Assembly (NCBI GenBank): GCA_027618625.1
Contig: JAQCER010000272.1
Location: 1 to 5,717, forward strand
Direction of reading: 5' to 3'
DNA length: 5,717 nucleotides
From: Verrucomicrobiota bacterium
Lineage (GTDB): Bacteria; Verrucomicrobiota; Verrucomicrobiia; Verrucomicrobiales; DEV007
The notes under the pieces are model-generated. The model did not search any database. It was not told the origin of the DNA and saw nothing but the letters and a program-made list of their open reading frames with translations. Positions 1 to 5,717 of this stretch are shown here, piece by piece (position 1 is the stretch's first letter; each line of letters begins with the position of its first letter). Made by a program: the position numbers and the translations under genes.

Positions 1-57
1 CAGATTTCAGACAATTCTATCTGCCCCCATTCTCCAGGATTTTAACTCAGAAAGTGA

Positions 58-1035
58 GCTCTGAATTTCATTCCGCACGCATCCCGCCACAGCTACGAGA
101 TCGGCGAAGCCGAACTCGATATTCGAATCACGCTTGTCCCCTGTGTCAGCGGTGAGAAAATTGCGATCCGCATGCTCGATCCCGATCGTGTCACGCATCG
201 CATCCAGGATCTGGGAGTAGGAGCTGAAGGCCTGCAGCACTTTCGCGAATGGCTTGACGGTCTTACTGGAATGTTCCTCGTCTCCGGCTCGACGAGCAGC
301 GGAAAAACGACCACGCTCTACGCCCTGCTCCACGAACTGGTCGAGCGCAAACAGCACGTGCTGACCATTGAAGATCCTGTCGAGTATGAGATCGACGGCA
401 TCAACCAGATCCAGGTGGACCGGGAACACGGCCTGGACTTTGCCAGCGGCTTAAAATCGATGCTGCGCCTGGATCCCGACTACATGATGGTCGGTGAACT
501 GCGAGATCCGGAGGCGGTCGAGGTGGCGGCTCGCGCAGCTACGAGCGGGCACACATTGCTTAGCACCATTCACGCGAGGGATGCCGTCAGCACGGTCACG
601 GCACTGCGCAACTACGGCATGACTGCCAACGAAATCGCCGTGACGGTCTCTGTCATCGTCAATCAGCGCTTGGTGAGAAAACTCTGCGTTCACTGCCGCG
701 AGAAGGAGGCGATCAGGGACGACGATCGGGCGTGGCTTGAGCAACGCGGCATCCGACCGCATCGCGAGTTGTGGACTGCGAGCGGCTGCAAAGAGTGCCT
801 CCATACCGGCTACTCAGCCCGCACTGGAATCTTCGAAATCTGGCGCCTGAGCTCGACGGATTACGACATGCTTCTGTCCGGTGCCGACGAACGGAACATC
901 CGGAGATTGCTGGCGCAGCATCATCACGAACCGCTTGTCACAGACGCCTGGGAAAAGGTTGAAAGTGGGATCACCTCACTATCGGAAGTGCGGCGGGCAA
1001 CAGGCGCACTACGGGCCGATGACTGGCAAACCTGA
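58..1035 (+). CDS. GspE/PilB-family secretion/pilus ATPase, C-terminal catalytic part, 5' end disrupted
   Basis: Hexameric cytoplasmic ATPase that powers type II secretion or type IV pilus assembly. Counting from the first ATG (172), the sequence shows Walker A GSTSSGKT (residues 39-46), an Asp box TIEDPVEY (65-72), a Walker B region LRLDPDYMMVGELRD (98-112) with the likely catalytic Glu109, a His box SGHTLLSTIHA (125-135), and the tetracysteine zinc motif CVHC (172-175) and CKEC (206-209). Family similarity continues in frame upstream of the ATG (HSYEIGEAELDIRI, then SGEKIAIRML, from about 88), so 172 is not a natural start. However, the frame is closed by TAA at 43-45 and TGA at 55-57, and there is no ATG, GTG or TTG between 58 and 171. 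The N-terminal domain and the PQDG segment are missing, so the gene is truncated, frameshifted or misread at a sequence end. GspE and PilB cannot be told apart from this fragment. It converges with the permease gene. Confidence 0.9.
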   Translation, partial: ALNFIPHASRHSYEIGEAELDIRITLVPCVSGEKIAIRMLDPDRVTHRIQDLGVGAEGLQHFREWLDGLTGMFLVSGSTSSGKTTTLYALLHELVERKQHVLTIEDPVEYEIDGINQIQVDREHGLDFASGLKSMLRLDPDYMMVGELRDPEAVEVAARAATSGHTLLSTIHARDAVSTVTALRNYGMTANEIAVTVSVIVNQRLVRKLCVHCREKEAIRDDDRAWLEQRGIRPHRELWTASGCKECLHTGYSARTGIFEIWRLSSTDYDMLLSGADERNIRRLLAQHHHEPLVTDAWEKVESGITSLSEVRRATGALRADDWQT

Positions 1036-1040
1036 CAAGA

Positions 1041-2411
1041 TCACCACAGTGGTGCTTTCTGTCCGATCCGATAAACGAGAGCCTCAATCCCCGCCCACAG
1101 GAGGGCAATAATCGCAATGGGCACAAGGAACACAACCATCACCATGGCCGACAGAACTTCCGTCTGACCGTAATGCATCAGGTTATAGAGTCGCGCAGGG
1201 GCGGTGGTCATCCCCGGCGGAGCCAGGATCGCGGATGCCGTAAGTTCCACATAGGCCAGCAGGCACAGGAACGCGATCGAACCGAAGGCACCACGTCCGG
1301 TCATTCGCCACTGTGGCGACCAGCTTTGCGCCAGTGAGGCCACGTGGGATGCTCCATTTGCTGCGAGTTTGCATCGGAGAACTTTGAGTAAAAACGCCAC
1401 TGGAAGGAGCAGCAACACGATCACTCCAATCAACGGCAGAGGCGAATCATACACAGCTGTCAGGGCATCCCATTGAAAAATCCTGACCGCACTAAGCGCC
1501 AGAATCAGTGATCCGCAGAGCCCTGGAATCGCGAGGAGCCCAAGACAACGCATGGGCACTGCACTGCTGACCACAAAAGCAAGCGCACCTCCGCTGATGC
1601 CGAAAATCAGGCTTGCGAGAACCTCCTTCTGCATCGCAAACGAAGAACACAGTTGCGACATTCCAGCTGACGCTTCCGCAGCGATCAATCCCATCGGCAA
1701 CACCACGATTCCGCATGCCGACAGCAGCGTCACTCCGGAGGCAGCGGCACAGCGTCCCACCGTCGGCTTCCTTGTGTAGCCGTCGGCGCCTGTCGCGAAC
1801 AGCTGCCTTCGCAACGCCCACACGCAGAGTGCTGCCAGTCCCAACTGAACGGCAATGGGCGCACTTGCTGCCGACATTGCCTCTCCCCAGGGAACACCAC
1901 CCGCATGCGCATCGAACAAACGCACCGACCAGGTCTCGACGCCAGTGAGCGATGCGATTTCAAACTCATGGAAGGCAAGCAGCGCAGTTACAAGAAAAGC
2001 GATCCCCGGCGTGTCCGCAAAAGCTCGCAGGCGAATCCTCAATGGGATGCCCAGACCAGAAGCCGCCTTGGCCAATTGAAGACAATACCGCCCCGAGTCA
2101 GCCAAAGACGGCGGGAAGATCCAATAAAGCAACACTCCTAACGGAGCAAAGCGCAAAGCCAGGAGCAAAACGTAACTGGCCTCTTTCGTCAATGGCAGGT
2201 GCACCAGTGGCAGCGACCAGCGTGCATACGCATAGCCGGTGAGAAGCGTCGGTGCGAAAACCGGCAGCGCACAAAGCACGAACAACGCCCGCTTGACTGA
2301 TGGGGCAATGGCCGGACTGGTCAGCACCGGGCGAGTGAGTCGCCCAAAGCAAACTGCCGCAAACGCAACGCAAACGGATCTCGCAAGGCTGGCCAGCGTT
2401 TCTTCAATCAT
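1041..2411 (-). CDS. Fe(III)/thiamine-type ABC transporter permease, two-domain
   Basis: Inner-membrane channel subunit of an importer for the substrate captured by the neighbouring binding protein. The 456-residue protein is strongly hydrophobic, with about 10-11 likely membrane helices (for example residues 42-63, 80-99, 136-156, 184-200, 223-245, 264-286, 290-308, 325-345, 376-397 and 419-447). Two EAA-like loops that would dock the ATPase lie near 115-134 (KAASGLGIP...) and 356-375 (HVASLAQSW...), giving the duplicated FbpB/ThiP-like layout. The stretch 389-422 (ELTASAILAPPG followed by ARLYNLMHYG) resembles the conserved end of ferric-type permeases. It is slightly shorter than typical FbpB proteins, which are about 500 residues or more. 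Its ATG directly abuts the TGA of the binding-protein gene (TGAATG), so translation is probably coupled; only a weak GGACGG lies upstream. No ATPase gene follows. The family call is firm; the substrate is not known. Confidence 0.85.
   Translation of the reverse strand: MIEETLASLARSVCVAFAAVCFGRLTRPVLTSPAIAPSVKRALFVLCALPVFAPTLLTGYAYARWSLPLVHLPLTKEASYVLLLALRFAPLGVLLYWIFPPSLADSGRYCLQLAKAASGLGIPLRIRLRAFADTPGIAFLVTALLAFHEFEIASLTGVETWSVRLFDAHAGGVPWGEAMSAASAPIAVQLGLAALCVWALRRQLFATGADGYTRKPTVGRCAAASGVTLLSACGIVVLPMGLIAAEASAGMSQLCSSFAMQKEVLASLIFGISGGALAFVVSSAVPMRCLGLLAIPGLCGSLILALSAVRIFQWDALTAVYDSPLPLIGVIVLLLLPVAFLLKVLRCKLAANGASHVASLAQSWSPQWRMTGRGAFGSIAFLCLLAYVELTASAILAPPGMTTAPARLYNLMHYGQTEVLSAMVMVVFLVPIAIIALLWAGIEALVYRIGQKAPLW
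1042..1054. terminator. Short palindrome at the convergent gene ends, possible weak terminator
   Basis: CACCACAGTGGTG is a perfect 6-bp inverted repeat around a single base. It lies at the last codons of the permease gene and 6 bp past the ATPase stop. On the plus strand CTTTCTG follows, which is only a partial T-tract. The loop would have to open by pairing fewer bases. It sits where a bidirectional terminator is expected, but it is weak. Confidence 0.2.
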
Positions 2412-3434
2412 TCAGCCGTCCAGACCTTTCAGCCATTCAAGGCACTGCTTCCTGGCTGCGCCCAACTCACCAAGTGGAATCCCGTCTGACAGCCACGGAA
2501 CCATTGCCCTGACATCCTGGGGCAACTTCTCGGGATCGACTTCACCCAGCGGAATCTGCCGGGAAGCGGAATGGGCAAGGGCCAGTTCACTTTCCTCAGA
2601 CAGCAGGAAATCGACCAACTTCCGGGCTGCCTCCCGGTGCCTGGCTCCGCGAATCACCGCCACAGTGTTCGGAATACAAATCGTCGCCCCGTTTGTCAGC
2701 CGCACGGGCGTCATGGTCACCGATGCACCTGCATCCTTTGCGCCAAAAAAGTCATCGGTGTCGGTAAATCCCAGATCACATACGCCATTTGCCACCAGGT
2801 CCTTCGTCACGGCATTCCCATTCACTTCGCGCATGCCTTTCTCTCGGCATTCGGAGTGCCATTTCTGGGTAGCCTCCTTTCCCCACAGGGCCCAGAGTGC
2901 CGCGTAGTGAGTTAGAGTAGTCCCGTAAAGGGGCTTGGCGATGGCGGTGCGCGAGAGGTCACTTCCATCCAGTATCGACAAAGGGTCCCTCGGCGGCTGT
3001 CCATTGGCATTCTGAATGTAAACCCGCGCCCGTGCACCGAATCCCGCCCACTCACCAGAGGCTGCCTTATACTTGTCCGGGATTCGCTGGTATCCGCTTC
3101 CCTTCCACGGTTCAAGCGCTCCCTCCTCCTGAAGCTGGATCATCCCGAGCAGCTCGTTGTTCCAAAACACGTCACAACGGGGAGCCGATTTCTCCCGCAC
3201 TAACAATTCCACCAGCCCCAGCGATTTCGCGGCTTCGGTGTCGTGTTTGCGTATCACCTCAATACCCGTCTTCTCTGTAAACCTGTCCAGCACCTGGTCT
3301 GAAAAGATCGCATCGTGCGCACAGTAGACCACCAGCGCCTCAGGCGAGGCGAAATACCTCGAATAGACTGCCCATACCGTCCCCACCAGAACGAAAGCGA
3401 CGATCATTGGCAGTAATTTCTTCCAAACGTTCAC
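2412..3434 (-). CDS. Extracellular solute-binding protein, FbpA-like (Fe(III)/thiamine-type ABC importer)
   Basis: Periplasmic or membrane-tethered receptor that would deliver substrate to the adjacent permease. Its 340 residues begin with a signal peptide or anchor: K5-K6, then a hydrophobic run at about 7-23. The mature part follows the family pattern: ALVVYCAHDAIFSDQVLDRF (33-52), EKTGIEV (54-60), CDVFWNNE (87-94), GEWAGFGARARVYI (127-140), AIAKPLYGTTLTHYAALWA (164-182), GFTDTDDFFG (222-231) and IPNTVAVIRGA (254-264). The start is GTG; GGAAG sits only 3 nt before it, and this start keeps the basic n-region that an alternative ATG at residue 10 would lose. There is no adjacent Tyr-Tyr pair, which FbpA uses to bind ferric iron; the corresponding loop seems to be DDFF. 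The substrate could therefore be iron with other ligands, thiamine or another small molecule. It lies 14 bp after the coiled-coil gene and abuts the permease gene. Confidence 0.88.
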   Translation of the reverse strand: MNVWKKLLPMIVAFVLVGTVWAVYSRYFASPEALVVYCAHDAIFSDQVLDRFTEKTGIEVIRKHDTEAAKSLGLVELLVREKSAPRCDVFWNNELLGMIQLQEEGALEPWKGSGYQRIPDKYKAASGEWAGFGARARVYIQNANGQPPRDPLSILDGSDLSRTAIAKPLYGTTLTHYAALWALWGKEATQKWHSECREKGMREVNGNAVTKDLVANGVCDLGFTDTDDFFGAKDAGASVTMTPVRLTNGATICIPNTVAVIRGARHREAARKLVDFLLSEESELALAHSASRQIPLGEVDPEKLPQDVRAMVPWLSDGIPLGELGAARKQCLEWLKGLDG

Positions 3435-3437
3435 ACA

Positions 3438-3442
3438 CTTCC
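3438..3442 (-). promoter_or_regulatory. Ribosome binding site of the binding-protein gene
   Basis: GGAAG on the minus strand lies 3 nt before the GTG at 3434-3432 and 6 nt after the TAA of the preceding gene. It is the only purine-rich SD-like sequence in the 14-bp gap and supports GTG as the start. The spacing is shorter than usual, so initiation may also depend on ribosomes finishing the upstream gene. Confidence 0.4.
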
Positions 3443-3448
3443 AATCGA

Positions 3449-5077
3449 TTAATTCGGCGATACCTGTTCCATCTGATCAAAGTAGTCCCTGATCGAGTCG
3501 TGATACCCAGGAGGAATCTGCTCCTGGAGAATCGCTTCACTCGCAGCTTCCCTAAGCGCACCGATTGCCTCCTTGTACGCTTCGTCCACCTCACCTACGT
3601 CGGCTTGGCCTTTCGATTTGATATTCATCAGCAGCTTGCCCTTTTGCAGTGCCGATTTCGATTTCTCAGACTTAAAATCCGTCGGCGAGTCGGGGTTCTC
3701 CGGCGCTTTCCCGCCCTCCCCGTGACCTTCACCTCCGAATTCTCCCTGTCCCTGTCCTGGATCCTGTCCCATGCCTTTCCCTGCCATCATCTCCTTAAAC
3801 AGCTTCTCGTAATCTGACATGCCACGTCCCGTGTCACCCTCACCTTCACCATTCAACTCACCCATTTCATTCAGCGCCTTGGCAAGCTGCGCAGCGGACA
3901 ATCCCTGCTGCAGGTTCTCCATTTCCTTTAGCGCCTCGGCAAGATTCTCCAGCTCATCCTTACTCAGTTCCATCGACTCCTGCATGGCTTTGATCGCTTC
4001 CTGAGCGAGATCCGGCATGTTCGCCATGTCCATTTGCTCCAGCGCCCGCTCCATTGCCTTATTCAATTTATCAGATCCCAGCGTTTCCGACATTGCCTCT
4101 GCCATCGCCTGCATCTTCTCCTTGAGCTCATCCAACTTCTTGCGTTGATCCGCGGAATCCGGCTTCCCGGCGAGATCCTTCAGCTCCTCCTTCATCTTCT
4201 CCATCTCCTTCTGTACCTCCGACAGCTTACCGTCTTCCGCCATTTCACGGAACTTCTTCCGCATCGGCGACTGCGATCCAAATTTCTGACCGGCCTTGGA
4301 TTTGCTCAAGGCATCGCGAAGCTTTTCATCGCTGAGCTGCTTCCACATTTTGCCCATCTCCGCCTGCCGCTCTGTCAATGACTGGCGGGTCTGCTCCTTG
4401 AGTTCGGGACGTGCGGCCCGGAAGCTCTCCTCCAGCTTGGCCAGCTCGCGCTCAATTGCCTCACTGCGGGACTCGCTGCCTTTGTCCTCAAGCGCTTGAG
4501 CCTGCAGTGCCGTGGCGACACGGGTCTCCTCCAGTTTCTTTTCCCGCGCATCCTCGCGCCGAGCCTCCTCCATTTTTTTGAAAGGATCAAGTTGCGGGGT
4601 GTAGCCTGACACCGGCACCAATGCGGCCAAAGCAACAATGGCGTAACTGAACTTTGCATCCCACCTCCATGGTACGATGCGGGCAGGATCCACGGCTGCC
4701 GCTGCCGCTTCGGCCCGTTCCGCCACCAGTGGCTCGAACTCGCCGTTCTGCGGCCGCAGTTGCAGGGCGGTCAAAAAGAGGTCGTTCGCTTGCTCACGCT
4801 CGTCGATCAGCCGGGCACCGTCCTCAGGAGCGGTTGCCCGGTGCATCAGCAGTGCCGACAGCAATGCCATTCCAGGCACCGCAAGGACGGCTGACATCGA
4901 AAAAATGTCTGGAATCAGCCCAGACAACCGTGACACCAGCAGCAGCACCAGATAGATCCCGCACCAGATCAAAACGAAGCCAGCAAAACGCGTCAGAAAA
5001 CGCCACGCGCCCTGGCGCAGGCAAACCCTGCCGACAACTCGACGCACACCTCTTCGATCGCTGGAAGTCAGCTCCAT
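3449..5077 (-). CDS. Large membrane-anchored Met/Glu/Lys-rich coiled-coil protein (Planctomycetota/Verrucomicrobiota type, DUF4175-like)
   Basis: No biochemical function is established that I can name. The 542-residue protein has a basic N-terminus (RRGVRRVVGR), membrane helices at about 31-51, 58-78 and 143-159, and a conserved-looking loop ARLIDEREQANDLFLTALQL (88-107) between the second and third. A charged helical, probably coiled-coil region spans about 165-430, followed by a Gly-rich linker (433-457) and a C-terminal module (495-538) with IPPGYHDSIRDYF at 521-533. By the positive-inside rule the N-terminus is cytoplasmic and everything after residue 160 is periplasmic. Met makes up about 21 of residues 241-436. 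I recall similar proteins from planctomycetes and verrucomicrobia, often called DUF4175-like and sometimes found near MoxR/DUF58 genes; none of those is visible here. The ATG at 5077 is the only start in the open frame (TGA upstream, no earlier ATG/GTG/TTG) and has no good SD. It probably heads the transcript that includes the two transporter genes. Confidence 0.8.
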   Translation of the reverse strand: MELTSSDRRGVRRVVGRVCLRQGAWRFLTRFAGFVLIWCGIYLVLLLVSRLSGLIPDIFSMSAVLAVPGMALLSALLMHRATAPEDGARLIDEREQANDLFLTALQLRPQNGEFEPLVAERAEAAAAAVDPARIVPWRWDAKFSYAIVALAALVPVSGYTPQLDPFKKMEEARREDAREKKLEETRVATALQAQALEDKGSESRSEAIERELAKLEESFRAARPELKEQTRQSLTERQAEMGKMWKQLSDEKLRDALSKSKAGQKFGSQSPMRKKFREMAEDGKLSEVQKEMEKMKEELKDLAGKPDSADQRKKLDELKEKMQAMAEAMSETLGSDKLNKAMERALEQMDMANMPDLAQEAIKAMQESMELSKDELENLAEALKEMENLQQGLSAAQLAKALNEMGELNGEGEGDTGRGMSDYEKLFKEMMAGKGMGQDPGQGQGEFGGEGHGEGGKAPENPDSPTDFKSEKSKSALQKGKLLMNIKSKGQADVGEVDEAYKEAIGALREAASEAILQEQIPPGYHDSIRDYFDQMEQVSPN

Positions 5078-5083
5078 TCTCGA

Positions 5084-5111
5084 AGTATGCCCACTACCCC
5101 AACTTTGTCCA
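5084..5111 (-). promoter_or_regulatory. Candidate promoter giving a leaderless start for the coiled-coil gene
   Basis: On the minus strand TGGACA (5111-5106, five of six matches to TTGACA) is followed after 16 nt by CATACT (5089-5084, four of six matches to TATAAT). Six bases then separate it from the ATG at 5077, so transcription would start at or very near the A of the start codon. This fits the lack of a convincing SD there. The match is modest, and such hexamer pairs arise by chance. Confidence 0.25.
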
Positions 5112-5132
5112 GAGGGACTTACGAATCCTACG

Positions 5133-5148
5133 GATCAGCCGATCAGCC
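5133..5148. repeat. Perfect 8-bp tandem repeat, two copies
   Basis: GATCAGCC occurs twice in direct succession (5133-5140 and 5141-5148) in the 102-bp gap between the sialidase-like gene and the coiled-coil gene. It lies about 20 bp upstream of the candidate -35 element, where a regulator could bind, but two short copies may equally be a slippage product. The rest of this gap shows no ORF and no hairpin followed by a T-run. Confidence 0.5.
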
Positions 5149-5179
5149 AGGCTTGGAAACCTTGCATTGCAGCTACAGC

Positions 5180-5717
5180 TCATCGTTCCGCCACGAGCCG
5201 GTCAAGCTCAGCCAGTTTTAGACGCACACTCAGGATATAGGGCTGCGCCCCATCGTCCCAATGTCCGTAGGTAGTCGTGACGAGTGTCCCGTCCGGCAGA
5301 ATTTCGACGCCCGGATAGGCGCAGTCGCTGGCTTTCAAGTTGTCCTTGAGCCGCACCCGGTACTGCCCTTCCGCCCCAGAGACGAGATCCTCGTAGGTTC
5401 CAACCCAGGCTACCCAGTCGCCGTTGGTTGGGCTCTCGTGAGCCATGTCGCGAAAGGAAATGAACAATCGACCATCGGGGCTGTACTGACCCGTGTGGCG
5501 ATCGCCGGTCAACGACCCTGGAAGTTCCCTCGGCGACGCCCACGACTGGCCTTCGTCGTCCGAGAAAATGATATGCGAGTTACGCGTCCGGCTGTTCTCC
5601 CGCAGCAGGACAGCGATCTGATTTCCATCCGGCGATCGAATCGAGCCCGGCTCACAAAGATGGATGTCCGAACCCGCCCAGATTGACTTTGGGGCACTCC
5701 AGCTCAAACCACCATCT
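5180..5717 (-). CDS. Sialidase-like (BNR/Asp-box) protein, C-terminal 178 residues; continues past the window end
   Basis: The open frame runs off the right edge, so only the C-terminal part is visible. Counting from the first whole codon (5716), there are two Asp boxes, motifs that close blades of the sialidase beta-propeller: DGGLSW (1-6, probably cut at its start) and SDDEGQSW (52-59). Other family-like segments are EPGSIRSPDG (22-31), LLREN (37-41), GDRH (71-74), SFRD (87-90) and YPGVEILPDGT near 134. Several arginines (27, 39, 73, 89) could contribute to a substrate-binding triad, but I cannot assign catalytic residues from this fragment. Related proteins are exported or periplasmic and are annotated as exo-alpha-sialidases, though many bacterial members have no proven sialidase activity. 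The TTG at 5707 encodes an internal Leu, not a start. The gene reads in the same direction as the next gene, 102 bp away, so co-transcription is possible but not required. Confidence 0.82.
   Translation of the reverse strand, partial: DGGLSWSAPKSIWAGSDIHLCEPGSIRSPDGNQIAVLLRENSRTRNSHIIFSDDEGQSWASPRELPGSLTGDRHTGQYSPDGRLFISFRDMAHESPTNGDWVAWVGTYEDLVSGAEGQYRVRLKDNLKASDCAYPGVEILPDGTLVTTTYGHWDDGAQPYILSVRLKLAELDRLVAER

Noticed and set aside
7..429. 140-codon minus-strand open frame opposite the ATPase
   Set aside because: The opposite strand carries Walker A and Asp-box motifs over the same bases; this is an antisense shadow.
2239..2907. 222-codon open frame on the + strand across the permease and binding-protein genes
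   Set aside because: It is antisense to two genes with clear family motifs, its translation is low-complexity Ser/Arg-rich with no recognisable domain, and it spans the boundary between them.
3690..4560. Long pyrimidine-rich run on the + strand, possible triplex-forming DNA or repeat array
   Set aside because: It follows from GAG/AAG/GAA codons of the Glu/Lys-rich coiled coil on the other strand; no exact repeat unit was seen.
5115..5160. Possible terminator after the sialidase-like gene
   Set aside because: Only short imperfect inverted repeats (such as CCAGGCTTGG) are present, with no T-run following.
4654..5274. 206-codon + strand open frame spanning the 5' end of the coiled-coil gene, the intergenic gap and the sialidase-like gene
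   Set aside because: The translation is Arg/Pro/Ala-rich with no domain and lies opposite real coding sequence at both ends, as expected for a high-GC shadow.
5180..5707. Reading the sialidase-like frame as a complete small gene starting at TTG 5707
   Set aside because: The frame stays open to the window edge, and the preceding codons complete an Asp box (DGGLSW), so this is an internal position of a longer gene.

Overview
The window most likely comes from a Gram-negative bacterium of the Planctomycetota/Verrucomicrobiota group. This is inferred from gene content and moderately high GC, not from a marker gene. The most telling gene is a large three-helix membrane protein with a Met/Glu/Lys-rich coiled coil and a C-terminal IPPGY...DYF motif, a type I associate with those phyla. 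A BNR/Asp-box sialidase-like protein is of a kind also common there.

Layout. (1) On the + strand, about 58-1035, lies the C-terminal catalytic part of a GspE/PilB-type secretion or pilus-assembly ATPase. Its reading frame is broken at the 5' end: in-frame stops occur at 43-45 and 55-57, and no normal start precedes the first ATG at 172. (2) On the - strand, read from right to left, are four genes: the 3' end of a sialidase-like gene (5717-5180), the coiled-coil membrane protein (5077-3449), an Fe(III)/thiamine-type ABC substrate-binding protein (3434-2412) and its two-domain permease (2411-1041). The last three are tightly packed, with gaps of 14 bp and 0 bp, so they are probably one transcript. 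The permease gene runs tail-to-tail into the ATPase gene with 5 bp between the stop codons.

How the genes could work together. The binding protein and permease form the capture and channel parts of an importer. No ABC ATPase gene follows them, so the energising subunit must be encoded elsewhere. The binding protein resembles FbpA, but the segment where FbpA carries its adjacent iron-binding tyrosines seems to read TDTDDFFG, so ferric iron should not be assumed as the substrate. The coiled-coil protein at the head of the operon is the least understood part. By simple topology its long Met-rich coiled coil would lie in the periplasm, the same compartment as the binding protein. A candidate promoter immediately before this gene would give a leaderless transcript.

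I saw no tRNA, rRNA, CRISPR array, insertion sequence or convincing factor-independent terminator. No stretch longer than about 100 bp lacks a gene.
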